Shown here piece after piece: positions 1 through 12,180 of a stretch of DNA of 64,000 nucleotides (positions are counted from its first letter, which is position 1; each line of letters begins with the position of its first letter). The position numbers and the translations under genes are program-made. A model generated the notes under the pieces. The model searched no databases. It was given only the letters and a program-made list of their open reading frames with translations, and was not told the origin of the DNA. Source of the DNA: Fallopia convolvulus (Eukaryota; Streptophyta; Magnoliopsida; Caryophyllales; Polygonaceae); contig OZ024723.1 of assembly GCA_964016875.1 (NCBI GenBank), positions 13,731,343 through 13,795,342 of the forward strand, given 5' to 3'.

Positions 1-3000
1 CAGCAATAGTACCCCCTTAGTACCCCCTTAAAAATGGTTTCGTCCTCGAAACCAAGGAGAACTCAGATCACAAGGAAGGATAGCACCAACACATACACAC
101 AACCACTACAAACCTATACAGAAGTTTGTAGTACCCCCTTAAAAAAATGTTGTTACTTTTGAACAATGCACAAAACAACCATTGCTTAGTTACCAAACTT
201 CTTCTTTACAACATTCATTAACTTTGGAAAATGGCTCATCATTTCTTGTCTAATTTCTCAAGTCTTTTCTTCACTTCCATTTTTAGGTCAAGATAACCTA
301 ATCAAAGGAAGACATTACGGATAGAATGCACTAAAGGTGGCAATGCCAACCGATAAACAAGCTTACCAGTTCTTTCCAGTATCTCAAAAGATCTAACATA
401 GCGAGAATTTACGTTGTCTCGCATTCCCCAGCGGAATACGCCTTTCAAGGCGGATACTAGAACAAAAACGTCGTTCTTTACAATGAACTTAACATGCTCT
501 TACTTCAAAACAACACACGACTGTTGTTGCTTTTGAGCAGTTAGCACCCTTGATCGTGTCAGTGCGATATCAGCTGTTGTTCTCTTGGCCAAGTCTAGCC
601 CATGAAAAACCTTGTCACCATTGTCATTCCAACAAATTAACAATCAACACTCCCGACCTTACAAACCTCAAAAAGAGTCATTTTCTTTATCGTGTAATCA
701 AAATTCTTGAATGTGAATTCACTCAAACTCAAACTACCATTCCAACTCATGTGGAATCCAGAATACATGTCCTCGGGAGTTTGAATTTGTTTCTTTGTAT
801 TATTCATCAGTTTGATGAGGGAAGCCAACGCTAAAATTCAATTCACTCCATAAAGCTTGATGTCCCTCCTTTCAAAACTTTGGCATGAATCATTCATCTC
901 AATCAGAGATAATAATCTTTGGAGTTTTTATGAGGATGAAAACTTCATGCACGAACACCTCAGCTAACTTTTGTACTCTTTAAGTCATCTTAAATGAATT
1001 AGAAAGAACACTCTAGATGAGTTTCTTAACAACCTCATATTGCATTTTTCTTTCATTAAGTCTTGAACGACTAATGACAAGAATCCATTGTAACATCTTC
1101 CCGTTTCTCTCCTGAAACAGAAAGAGACTATAACATTTTGTTTGGTCTTCTATGCTCAATCAGGACTTCCAGAAAAACCAAGCATATCAAAACGAACTTG
1201 GTGACATTTTGCTTCATGTTAGGCCATCAAAAGGTTTATCTTAAATCCTTATACATTTACTTGTTCTAGGATGAACTAATTAAGTAAATAACTATGCTTC
1301 CTTTGAAATAAGCTTTCAAAGCTCATCAACAACAGATACTCATGAACAGTTTTGAAACCAAACAATCCATAATCTTGAATAACAAATTCCAGTGTCTTAC
1401 TTTCTTGATCTTCTCCATTGATCTTAAACAATATTACTTTCCCCATACTACTTTTCCTTGATCTGATCAACAAATTTTTGAATAAAATCTTAGGGTATTC
1501 ACATAACCTTGTTGTCATCCAAGCTAAACCTTTAGCCCTTTTCAAATTATTTTCTTTACAAGGATTACTTGAAATCCTTACTAAATTTCCTTATTGAGAT
1601 AAAATCTCAATATTACTTTAACCAAGAATATGAAATTTATCCAACACATGACAAGATAATAACCTATCTTATCAATCCTTTACATCCTTTTCTCAATCAA
1701 AACTCAACTTGGGCATACTGACATTCAAAAGTAGTTATCTCTCTCAACTACTTCAAACTGCACTCTTACGCATTACTATACCAACATATTGGACAATAAT
1801 ACCTTTAGTCCAATAATTTCCAACAAAATTGTCTCCATTGACAATTTTCAGTCTTTTTCATCAAAAGACTGTTTAGACTTCACTTAACATTCTGACTTGT
1901 TGAGCAACCTAACTCTTAGGATTAAAAACATATCCTCACTTGTCCACTCTCTATATCCAACAACTTATCATGCTGAGATTGAATATCAATACTAATTTAC
2001 ATATCCAAACTCCAGACCCATTGGAGTTCTGCTTAAAATCCTCACTTGACTATCTTATCTCAAAGAGACGTAAGTTTTCAAGACAACATGAAAACAAATA
2101 ACAACTAATGGAGAAATTACTAGTACATCCTTTATTCCAAATAAAGGATTACTACAATATCATTCCTTAGAAAGGGTTCCATTCCAGGAGTCCATATCAA
2201 CTTACTTTCAAGGACAATTCCGCTAAAAAGGCAATGACTTTCTTAGGTCATGACGTCAACAAAATGAACTATTAGCAGACTGCTTAGAGAATTCCACTAG
2301 TCGTGAACTGAAAAACAATCCCAAACTTTCAGAGAAATAGGGAGTTGCACCATGCTCTTCAGAGACCAACATAGATTTGTAAAGAATCTTACCAAATTTC
2401 TTTACTTATAATCGAACTGTTTTGGGAAGTTTGACCATACTCCTTAAATGGTATAGGATACCAAGTACTAACTCAAAGGAGTTTTACAAGATACTAGATA
2501 TAGAAATTGCTATAATGCAAAAGAAAGCTTGCATCATTTCATATCAACCAACTATACTTGCAAAACTCATATAAGTGCAAAACTTATATGATTGCCAAAT
2601 CATACTAGAAACTATTGTTTAAAACCCAAGGAATTATGTGATCTTATTCCACCATGTGATCAGGATGGGGAGATAAAACAAACATAATCCTTTACTGCAT
2701 TCTCATAGGAATAAGACATGTAATATTGCCTTACCATGTGATCAAGATGGAAGACAAAATACATTCTTACTCACCACCATGAAAACCGTAGAAAAATTTA
2801 TTCATGAATCCTTTATAACAACTACCGTTACTTTTAGAAATTCATACTTGAATTCTATAAAGTCCAAAGAATTTTCTCAAAAGATAAAATCATGAAACGA
2901 TCTCAAATATCCTTAAATCATAACAGCTTGACAGGAACTCGACATAGATTACTAACATACTTGCTTTAACTTTGAATACTGTGGAAACAAAGATTAGCTA

Positions 3001-4920
3001 TTCTCTTGAAGAATTGGGCGCGTCAAGCTAATGCATCAAATAAAATTGCTGACCTTATCTTAATGATGCTACTAACATTTTGTTCTAGTTCTGGGCTGAC
3101 ATTTTCACAATAGCTGGCCTTACCAACTTGGCCAAAGTTTCAAATCAAAACTGAGTCTCAAAGGAGCTAAGATACTCCAATTCACTTCTGAGCCCCACAT
3201 TTTCCCTCGAATGTGACACTTCATTCCCTTCTCAAGGTAGAACTTAATGACATACCTTGACTTTTCTTAATTAGATATACATGCTAGACTTTTCTATAAT
3301 CCATAGTATTGAGTAATCTCTGCCTGATTTAACTCAATCTTAACCCATATTAACTTCACAAGTTCAATAAAAGGGTTGATCACTCCAATCCACTTACTTG
3401 CAAACCTTAGGAAAAATGTGATTCCGACATCTTCATACTCATAGCGAAGATTCTTCTTTGATCATTCTCAACTTGTATACCATCTTGACATATTACTTTA
3501 AAGTTATGCAAACATGATCCATTGACAAAAATCTAATACTTGAGTTCACCCATTCACAAACCAGCAAGCCTTCTGCAAGTTAATAGTCACTTAAATCCCG
3601 ATGTCCAAAAGTGAACTATTAAACTCTTATGACTATTTTAAGGACTTTCAATCCTTTTACAACTTAATCTTCTCGATACAATTAAAAGTGCACTGTCAAA
3701 CTCTGCATCTAGTTCAAGACATTCAATCCTTATATCTCTCTACATATAGGAAAATTCTTTAATTTCCAATTTCTTTTAACAGAAAAATTCACATGACCAA
3801 ACAAGATATTCTTGAACCTATCCCAATTCAACATTGTTAAACAAACTAGACTTCTCCATCATTCTTGTCTTCTTACTTAACCATAAGGAGAAGACATATA
3901 CCTTTTTATTATCTCAAGTTCAAACCACATTGCAAAGGAAGAACTTGTGGTTAGGAAACTTGCCGACAACTTAATAGTTTCACCAGTACCACCTTAGACA
4001 TTAGGTTTGACTATTATAAAATCTTTAAAAACCCAAACACAAATGAAATTATCCCTTCAGCGATAAGGGCTAAGCCTTATTGACCACAATATTGAATGAT
4101 TGATATTTTTCTCTCAACCGATTAAAATATCAAAGGCAACTATGTTAAGATCATTCCTTGATTGATCTTCTCAAAACTGAACTTTATCATTTCCATCCTT
4201 GAAGAAACATAAGTCAGTACCATTGGCAAATTGAAACATCTCTATGTTAATTCCATTTCTAGTCCATTATAGACCTCAAGTCTTTTCTCATTACCCCGAG
4301 TTGGGTATCATACAACAAAACTCCAATAACGTTGTCACATAGGTTAGTCATCTGGATATCAACAACTCATGTAATCAATTAACACTTGTGCCAAGTAGTT
4401 AATTGAACATAAACACGTTACTGATGAACTTTTACCTGTTCAATCCATTTTGACCAATCAACCTTATTCACAACAACCTTGATGATTAACCACTTGTTCA
4501 CAACTTGAACTGAACCAACATTCTTCCTTTCTTTCTTACTATAATCATAAGAAATTCCTATTCCATTTAGGATTCTCAATCCTCTTAACTCAAAGGATTA
4601 CAACATATATGAAAATCTGAGTTCGAATACTCTCAGATTCAAATTGAACTGCATCTTCCAATAGTTTAACAATTCAGTTGATCCAATACTTGAGCACTTA
4701 AAAGCTCTTTAACTTCCCACTGGGCAAAGAAAAGTACAGAATATCCATGATTCTATACTATAAAGTCACAAACATAGTTGTTGAAGAAAGTTTCCAAAGA
4801 CAATCCTTTTCTTTTCAGAATTCTTTTACATTCCTTCATGATCCATACTGATCTTTTAGAATCACTCAAGGCTCATAGGATTCTCCAAATCTTACCATTG
4901 AGAAGTAGAGGTTCCAACAA
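1..4920 (-). mobile_element. Decayed Ty3/gypsy retrotransposon, minus strand, 3' end outside the window
   Basis: Read on the minus strand, pieces of a gypsy polyprotein appear in the right order. About 1280-1400 gives the linker before integrase (LEFVIQDYGLFGF). About 1140-1210 gives the integrase zinc-finger end (MKQNVTKFVLICLV, then EHRRP). About 1080-1110 gives EDVTMDS. 637-828 gives the core end (WNGSLSLSEF, then MTLFEV). About 300-620 gives the C-terminal region (GDKVF, then YVRSFEILERTGKLVYRLA, then NVFL). Positions 35-55 hold the gypsy-typical phrase GGTTTCGTCCTCGAAACC, seen near the end of the internal region in this family. Stops and frameshifts are abundant, so it is dead. I could not read RNase H or the reverse-transcriptase active site in 1600-4300. 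The upstream limit at 4920 is inferred from a TGTTGG start on the minus strand where the neighbouring gene breaks off; no LTR pair can be compared inside the window. Confidence 0.6.
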
Positions 4921-4928
4921 TATTACAC

Positions 4929-6861
4929 CCAGCACGACATCAAGAGCGGCAGTGTCATTCTCAGCAATATCATCCTCCGCATCATCCATTTCAGACACGG
5001 AACCAACAGTATCATGAACCTTCGATTTGCCTCCGTCCATATTGATGTCACTTTCCTGGCCGACAACTTCGGCAAAGTACTGTTCTGCATGATCAAGAAT
5101 TTTGATGAATTTATCATCGCCCATGAATTTTCCACCGTTGGTGTAGTGCAACCCCAATTCAGTTAAAATGGAAGACACGACACCATTGATGTCCTTGAAT
5201 TTGGATGAATTTGTCACGTTTGAAGGAGCGTCATCAGCCCTCAAACAAAACCCCTTAATTTCCCCCATTACCCGAGCCACAAATGTTGCATGCTCTTTAA
5301 CTAGAGCATCATTTGGATCGGGCCTTGGACTGTTCAATGGCGGATCCGTGGTTACATCTGGCATATCATCCGTGTCGTCCACTTCGTCGATAGATTCAAC
5401 GTGATCAAAAGTGGCCAATCCATGGAGACTACCTCTTCCAAACCCCCCTGAGTCCTTCTCTTCCTCCTCCCTATCTATGACCATGATGGTAGTCCAACCC
5501 TTTATGATCGGATAAATTCTTGGGGGCGGATCCTTCTTGCCAGCCACACAGTCAAAATACATGAGCTGTGCAAAGCAATTTGGGACATGATTATACACAA
5601 AATGGACTGAAAAAGGTAGCACAATGATCACTAAACACAAAATGGACTGGGAAATATATGCATGGAAAAAGCATATGCACAACACGAGTTTGTTAGACTT
5701 ACAGTAAGTAACAGGAGAGGACCCCTTAATTGTGCAACATGTGACCAGGACTTCTTGGCCTCAACCAGTTTCTTCAGAAGGTACTGGCACCAGTTGTAGC
5801 TACGGATCTTGTCAACCTTCTTAAGCAGTGGGAGTAAGGTCATCTTCAACTTCCCGTTGGAGGAGCACTCTCCCACAACACAATTCAGGAACAAGATCAT
5901 GATGTTCCTAATGAATTGCGCTCCGTTGTCCTGTTTCTCTTTATCAAGAATGACGGTCTTAAGCATGGAACGAGTAATATCTCCCGCATCTGGGCCAAAC
6001 TGCGCTCTGAATTCAGCACAAAGTTTTTGATCCCTACGGTTACTTGAAAGGTCGATAGAAACAGGGCCTGCTGGGAGACCTAAGTAGTTGTGCACATCTT
6101 CCTCCGTTATGTGGACAACCTTATCAGCATCAAGTCTTAGGCAACACTTGTGTGGATCAAATTTTTCGGCTAGATAGTACCCAAGTTCCAATGGGTTGTT
6201 GGTAATCTGATAATCCAAAAAGCAAGAAAACCCAACACGTTTTAGGGTGACCACTTGCAGGGGAGTCAGGGCTGTGATGACTTCGACAAACAGATTAGGA
6301 CTTGCCCTGCATTTGATAAGCTTCTCTTTGGATTTCGATTTTGAGGTCTCAGGCTCGGTCCGTTTACATTTTTTTGTTGCAGGGGAAGCCGTTGCTCTCT
6401 GATTTTGCTGATTTTTGGTCCTCTTGGCCAAATTAGCAACCTCTTTCGGTGGGCCTGATTTCTGGTACTCACTGGGATGAACATCAACAGTCGTTTCTGA
6501 AACACCATTAAAAAACAAGAAATGTGCAACTGCGTTATCAACATTTTCAGTGGATTGCACACTCTATATCTCAGATAGTGATTAGTCGATTTATGCCCCA
6601 ACATCTGCATATATAAATTCGTTTCGAAAAAAAAGAACAAAAAAGTGTCAAGTGCATATCATCGAACACAATGAACCCTAAACACTTTAAGTTCGTCCTT
6701 TGCTTTGAACATGTGCCAGTAAGAGCGGAAATCGATCTGAATGCCATGAGTTAGCGGCAACAAGCCTACAATTTTGATAATTACGCACCTTCATCCCTGA
6801 TTGCTGAGTTAGAGGAAGAGGCACCCCGGTACAGGTCCTTCAGGCTCTTCCATCTGGCCAT
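4929..6861 (-). CDS. Transposon-associated gene of the plant Ulp1-linked class, N-terminal part only; three exons
   Basis: Predicted exons 6861-6789, 6496-5703 and 5565-4929 use GT-AG borders and keep phase (73 nt, then 794 nt, then 637 nt open to a GT donor). Exon 1 begins MARWKSLKDLYRG. Exon 2 has a basic Lys-rich stretch with SKSKSKEK, then a globular domain containing LTPLQVVTLKRVGFSCFLDY, HITEEDVHNYLGLP, VDKIRSYNWCQYLLKKL and QLRGPLLLL. Exon 3 is acidic. I recognise this domain arrangement from plant repeat-encoded proteins that usually continue into a Ulp1 cysteine protease, but no protease exon follows. The sequence runs into retroelement DNA right after the last donor, so the gene is probably truncated. 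It lies head to head with the Ulp1 gene at 7471. Function is unknown; expression is unproven. Confidence 0.55.
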
Positions 6862-7470
6862 ATAGTTCAGTACTTCACAAAATAACTGAAATTGAAGAAT
6901 GCAACTTTTGAGCGACGCTACGCCAAGGAATCGAAATTTAGAGAGTAATTTGACGAGTGGGATTGATTTGTGAGCAACTCGATCGGAAGGGCGAAGTTTG
7001 GGAAGTTCAAAGGTTTCAGGAAAAGTTATGGTGATAGCCGTTTAAAAAATTAATTTAAATATATACAAATCTTCGGGTCATAAACGGAATGGGCCGCCAA
7101 CCCATCTCATTAACTAGGCCTAAATTGTATGAAATGATATATTTTTGTCTATGACCGGTTAACGCATGTTATATGACCGGATAGATAGGGTTTCTTCAAT
7201 TAAAGGGTAATACTATAAACATTTGAAAACCGCTTGATGGACCTTTAATATGCCCGCCATAAAAAAAGCTTCTTCATTCCCACCTTTCCCCAAATCGGAT
7301 TCCCGTCACTGAACATTCACAAAAATCCATTAGAGAGGCCGAAAACTACCATAACCGGCATAAAAGATCGAGATAGTTCCGAATTTCCACAATCTCCTTC
7401 AAAAACTTAGAAATCCATAATCATTTCGTAGAATCGGATATCTGCAAACCCTAAAAAGTACTGTACATTA
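6862..7470. promoter_or_regulatory. Shared intergenic region between two divergent genes
   Basis: About 610 bp separate the inferred start codons of the divergent Ulp1-linked genes. The stretch is AT-rich and has no open frame of note. It must hold both 5' leaders and presumably both promoters. I did not identify a convincing TATA box or other element, so the regulatory role is inferred from gene layout only. Confidence 0.3.
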
Positions 7471-10400
7471 ATGGCAGATCTAAGAGGCCAGACGGAATCG
7501 AGCCCGACGAAAGGTTGTGGTGAAAAAAGAAAGCGTGAAGATCCGAATACAGAGAAGCAACCGTTGAAGCACCAAAGAATAGACATGGCGAAGTCGAAAC
7601 ACAGGAGGAAGGTTTCTGAACCGGTGAAGTCGAAAAGCAAAGAGGCGAAATCACCTAAAGTCACAGCTTCTGAACCAGATCCAAATGCAGAACCGAATAA
7701 TGGGAAATCGACACCAGATAAAAGGTAAGTCCAAATTGACGGAGAAGACTTGTAAATCCAGTGAGATTAAGGGGGGGGGGGGAGGAATGCACCACCGCAA
7801 CTTCCACACCAGAACCAATTTTCTTCAAAGAGAGTGTAAGTATATCGATTACCCTTTCAACCTGCGTTACCTTGAAGTTCTGAGATATGTTGTGTTAAGG
7901 TGTGTGATTTGATAGAAACTATAGTCTGATGAATGGCTAGTTCGATTTTCTTGTCCACACCAGAACCAAACTATGTTTGGCAGGATATAAACCATGCATC
8001 ACAGGAGGCAAGGTTTGTGCTTGAGCTTTATGTTATCATAAAATTGTCTTTTCATTGTGTTCATGCAGATACGGTACAAGTATTACAATGGTGAAACATT
8101 GTATGGGAGGATAAATATTAATTCAAGGACTACATTGCTTCGCATTATTGAGAACGAGTTGACCCTTGAAAGTTGGAAAAGAATTTTGGATGGGCCATTT
8201 GAGAGGATTGTGAAAATGCCTCACCAATTGTCTTACTCTTGCCAAACTATCCATGTTGTGCTATACAAACAACTGGAAACAAAAAAGAAGTGGGAGTCAT
8301 GGTATGAGGTTGGAGGCAAAGAGCTTAGGTTTTCACTGAATGAGTATGCTTTAATCTCTGATTTACGTTGTGGACAAACCCCTATTGTGAACACCAAAGG
8401 GGACAATACCGTGATGCAGAGATTTTTTAAGGTTCAAAAACTCACATTTCAAAATCTGATTGATATGTTCACAAATTACAAACATCCAGACAACTACAAA
8501 TTCAAGATGGCACTCATGTTGATCGTGGAGGGGGTAATTCGTGGATCTGATAAGAACCGTTTGGTGAATCCTGAATATGTGAAGTTGTTGGAGAACATGG
8601 AAACGTTCTATGCTTACCCCTGGGGTCGGGCTGGGTATGAGGAGTTGCACAAAAGTCTGACATCTGCGTTGTCATCTAGGATGAAAACTTTGGAGAAGGA
8701 AAAACTAAAGTCCACCGCACCCAGGATTCCATACTCCCTACAAGGAATGCCTCTTGTCTTTCAGGTAAATCATGTGACACTAAAAAGTTATTCTTAATTT
8801 TTGTTTGTGATCTGTTTGTTTGTGACAGGATATGGTACGTTTTCTTGGAATAACTATTTAATCATCACTCATATATTGATTATTAATGCAGATGTGGGTG
8901 TATGAGACAGTGCCCAAATTTGGTCTAATGTTTGCCAAAAGGTTGAGGCCATCAGCAAGTCCAAGGGGAATGCGTTGGTTTTCCGAAGATGCTCCTGAGC
9001 ACACTATATTGGATATTGCTTTAGCTGATCCAAAAAATGAAGTGAAACCAATATTGCATCCAGATGACCATGATGAGGAGATGCTTGTAATGGATTCTCG
9101 CTACGCTGATGAAGAGGATGATGCTCATTTTGATAAGATTGTTAAGAAAGCCACTGCAAGTGTGAAAGGAAAGAGGCCGGTTGCTCCAGATGCCGTCCCG
9201 AGTACTTCTGATCCAGGGTCATCAGGGGTATTATCTGGTTTGAGAGATGTGAAGAACATGCTGGAGAGTATGGAAATGGGGATCATGCAGAGGTTGCAAA
9301 GTATGGAAATCAGAATAAGAAATCTGGAGGAGTTGGCCACGAGGAATCCAGGTGCAAATCAGCATTGTAAACATGATAGTGAGTCTGCATTTGAGGAGTC
9401 GGACGATTCAAAGATGTCAGAGGAAGAAGAAGAAGAAGAAGAAGAAGAAGAATCAGACGAATCAGAAGAAGAAGTATCATCAGAAGAAGAATCAGCAGAA
9501 GAACAAAAAGATGGTGAGGGAAAAGAGGAGGCGGTAGATGATGAGAAAGTTGAGGCAGATAAAACTTATGCAACAGCTGAGGGGGAAGAAAGTGAAGAGG
9601 TCATTGGAGAACAAGTTAACAATAATGGTGTGGACGAGGAAAATCAAAATGATGAGAAAGGGGAGGCAGAGAAACCTTTCGCAAAAGATGAGGAGGAAGA
9701 AATCATAGTTGTCATTGGAGAAGAAGTTAACAAGGGTGTGGACGAGGAAATTGAAAATGATTACAAGGGGGGAGAGGCTTCAGAAAATAGGGAAGTGGAA
9801 AATAATGAAGTTGAAAACAAAAAGCCAGGACGCGATGCAAAAGATACGGAGGAACAAAATGAAGAGGTCCGTCATGAAGTTGATAAGAAGGTCGAGGAGG
9901 AGGGGGGTGCCAGTGCACCTGTATATACGGTGTTATACCTATGAACTAGAACCATTATCTTGTCAATCTGAAATTCATCTTGCCAGTTGCCAATCCCTTT
10001 ATACAAATAGACATTGCCAATTCATTTTGACTTTTGTATTGATTGTAGGAAATTGATGCCGTCGTGTCGAAGATTGCAGAAGAAGCTGCCAAGGATGTTG
10101 ACAAAGATGAGGATGTTCATAAGTCAGATGATCTAGGCAAGAATGATCAACCATGCATGGTAGTAGGATATGCTGTCATCTAATAAAAACATGGTGCTGG
10201 TTCTTTTTTGTACGTTTCAAGTTTCGTTGAGTGTTGTAACACTTTGATATTCAATGCAGGCATGCGTTGTATATGATCCTAAGATTGCAGCAGAACGCAT
10301 GGCTTTGTGGGTGGACACTCGAGAAGGTGAGAAGGCTGGACAATCAAAGATTACCAGAAGGAAAACTAAGGATCCCAAGAGTTTAGGACAACGGCTTAAT

Positions 10401-11542
10401 TGTAGGAAAAATCCTCCCCGTATGGTGGCGCAGTGCTCTAAAGATTTAGAGCGTGAACGGATGAAAAAGATTACAAATAATTGCAAAGTCACTTTTATGA
10501 CAGATCTGCTACAATGGATTGAGTCCTCTAAAAGGTTAATACATTGGATATTTTTCATTAGCTGTTTTTAGACGCACGTTCAATCTAGTAATGATGCATT
10601 TATGGCTCAGGACCCATAAGTTCCGAAGAGGATTGACTGGGGTTGACTTGCCAAAAACAACTTTTTTGAATGTACTCCGACCAAAATGTTGGTTAGGCGG
10701 CGAGGTAAACTGTTGACGTTCTAATTTTTTTTTCATTGACAAAGCCTAACGGATGTGGCACACAAGTTTATGTTGACTTGCTTGTAATTGCAGGAAATGG
10801 AGGAGATTTGTGCCGTCCTTCGTAAGCGACTGGTAGAAAACAACGAAAAATGTCGTAATAAGGTTATTTTAGACACATTTTGGAGTGGCTTCTTGATGAA
10901 ACTTCAGCAATCACAAGAAAAAACTGGAACAATAGCACTTGAGGATCCTACTATGATGAAATATTTAAAAGGAAAACTGCCAAGGGTTCATGGGAAGAGT
11001 TGGGTTGAAGCAGATGAAATACTTGTTCCATACAACCTCGACAATCACCACTGGATAGCTCTCCAAATCGACTTGAAGGAAGATGCGTTAATGCGTACGA
11101 CAGTGATGTCGATCTGTTTAATGACGAACGACTACATGATCAGCTTTTGCCGGTATTATGGCTAGTTCCTCTGCTCATGAGCCAAATTTTGCCGCTTTCC
11201 AAAAAATACTCACATCGGAGGAGTGGCAGACAATTTCCTTGGAATCGGGTCCCTAATTTGAGCCAGAACAAGCGTGGGTATGTACAAACAGGACTGAGTT
11301 TTTTTTTTTTTTTTCTGCTCTATGCCACCAACAAAACTTCTTACAACTACGTACTACATAGTATTGCTACTAATTCGTGTGTAAATTTATGTAGTGGGGA
11401 TTGCGGAGTGTTTGCTGCAAAATACATGGATCTTCTGAGCATCGGGAAATCGGTCTCCTCTGTGAATGATAGACAAGTTGACCAATACAGGGTTGATATT
11501 GCCCACAGCATTTTCAGGGGAGTTTGGGAAACAACCTCTTAG
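7471..11542 (+). pseudogene. DUF1985 plus Ulp1-type (C48) cysteine protease gene, nine exons, one frameshift in the protease exon
   Basis: Exons read as 7471-7724, 7964-8012 (tentative, the following intron is only 56 bp), 8069-8764, 8892-9920, 10049-10159, 10260-10534, 10611-10704, 10794-11277 and 11395-11542; phases agree throughout. After a Lys-rich start, exon 3 carries DUF1985 (WYEVGGKELRFSLNEYALIS; ALMLIVEGVIR; YPWGRAGYEEL). Exon 4 is a linker ending in a long Glu-rich run. The last exons form a Ulp1-like peptidase: His in NHHWIALQIDL, Asp in NAYDSD, Gln in QNKRG and Cys in GGDCGVF, the last created by an in-frame splice. The frame changes between the His and Asp motifs near 11080-11090. 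With one base restored the exons total 1047 codons including the stop, so a single-base deletion is the simplest reading. The family is known from plant MULE-type and other repeats (de-SUMOylase-like fold); activity here is unlikely unless the frameshift is an assembly error. Confidence 0.75.
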
Positions 11543-12180
11543 CAGAATACATCATCAGTGAATGTGTGTTTCACTAGGGCTTAACAATATGTGTTCGGTC
11601 TTGTGTAATTGACAATTTTGGTTATTTCGTGATGGATGAATCATAGTGACAAAAACACTTATATGCTAATTTGAGGAATGCGCACTGATGTAGAACAAGA
11701 AGCCTCTGTTTTCACTCTTTACTTGGGACAGATTTTGAGCTATTGAATCACACAAAGAATTGCCCAATAACGTTTCCTTTGTATTGAACGAATGGCTATA
11801 CAAACAACCAACTTTCTGTTGGCATAAGTTCACATATTTATACTATAGTCTATATATCAACAGCCTGAAACTGCCATTTAACTACTCCTAATGACAGTTT
11901 AAACAACCAACTATAGGCGCCAGTTAACTAACTGTAATAACTACTTAGGCGCCAGTTTTTTTTTACTTAAACAAACGCCCAAACTATTTTACACACACTA
12001 CTATACATTCTGCACATTTCTTAACAGATATAACTACTGTCGGGATTGACAACAACTTAGACTTTAAAACAGAAACTTTTCTTCTGTATATAACACAAAC
12101 TATCTAAGATAGATTATTAAAAGTAACACCTACTTCTTAAGAACTAAGTTTAATCCTAACAACTTGTACCCGGAATTCAC
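11543..12180. other. Intergenic, AT-rich, no gene seen
   Basis: Downstream of the Ulp1 gene. No open frame, repeat array or RNA gene was recognised. Confidence 0.5.

Noticed and set aside
2250..2275. Plus-strand FLGHDV resembling a gypsy RT phrase
   Set aside because: Wrong strand for the element and no neighbouring RT motifs; taken as chance.
9310..9573. Minus-strand Leu-rich open frame
   Set aside because: Antisense of the Glu-rich run in exon 4 of the Ulp1 gene.
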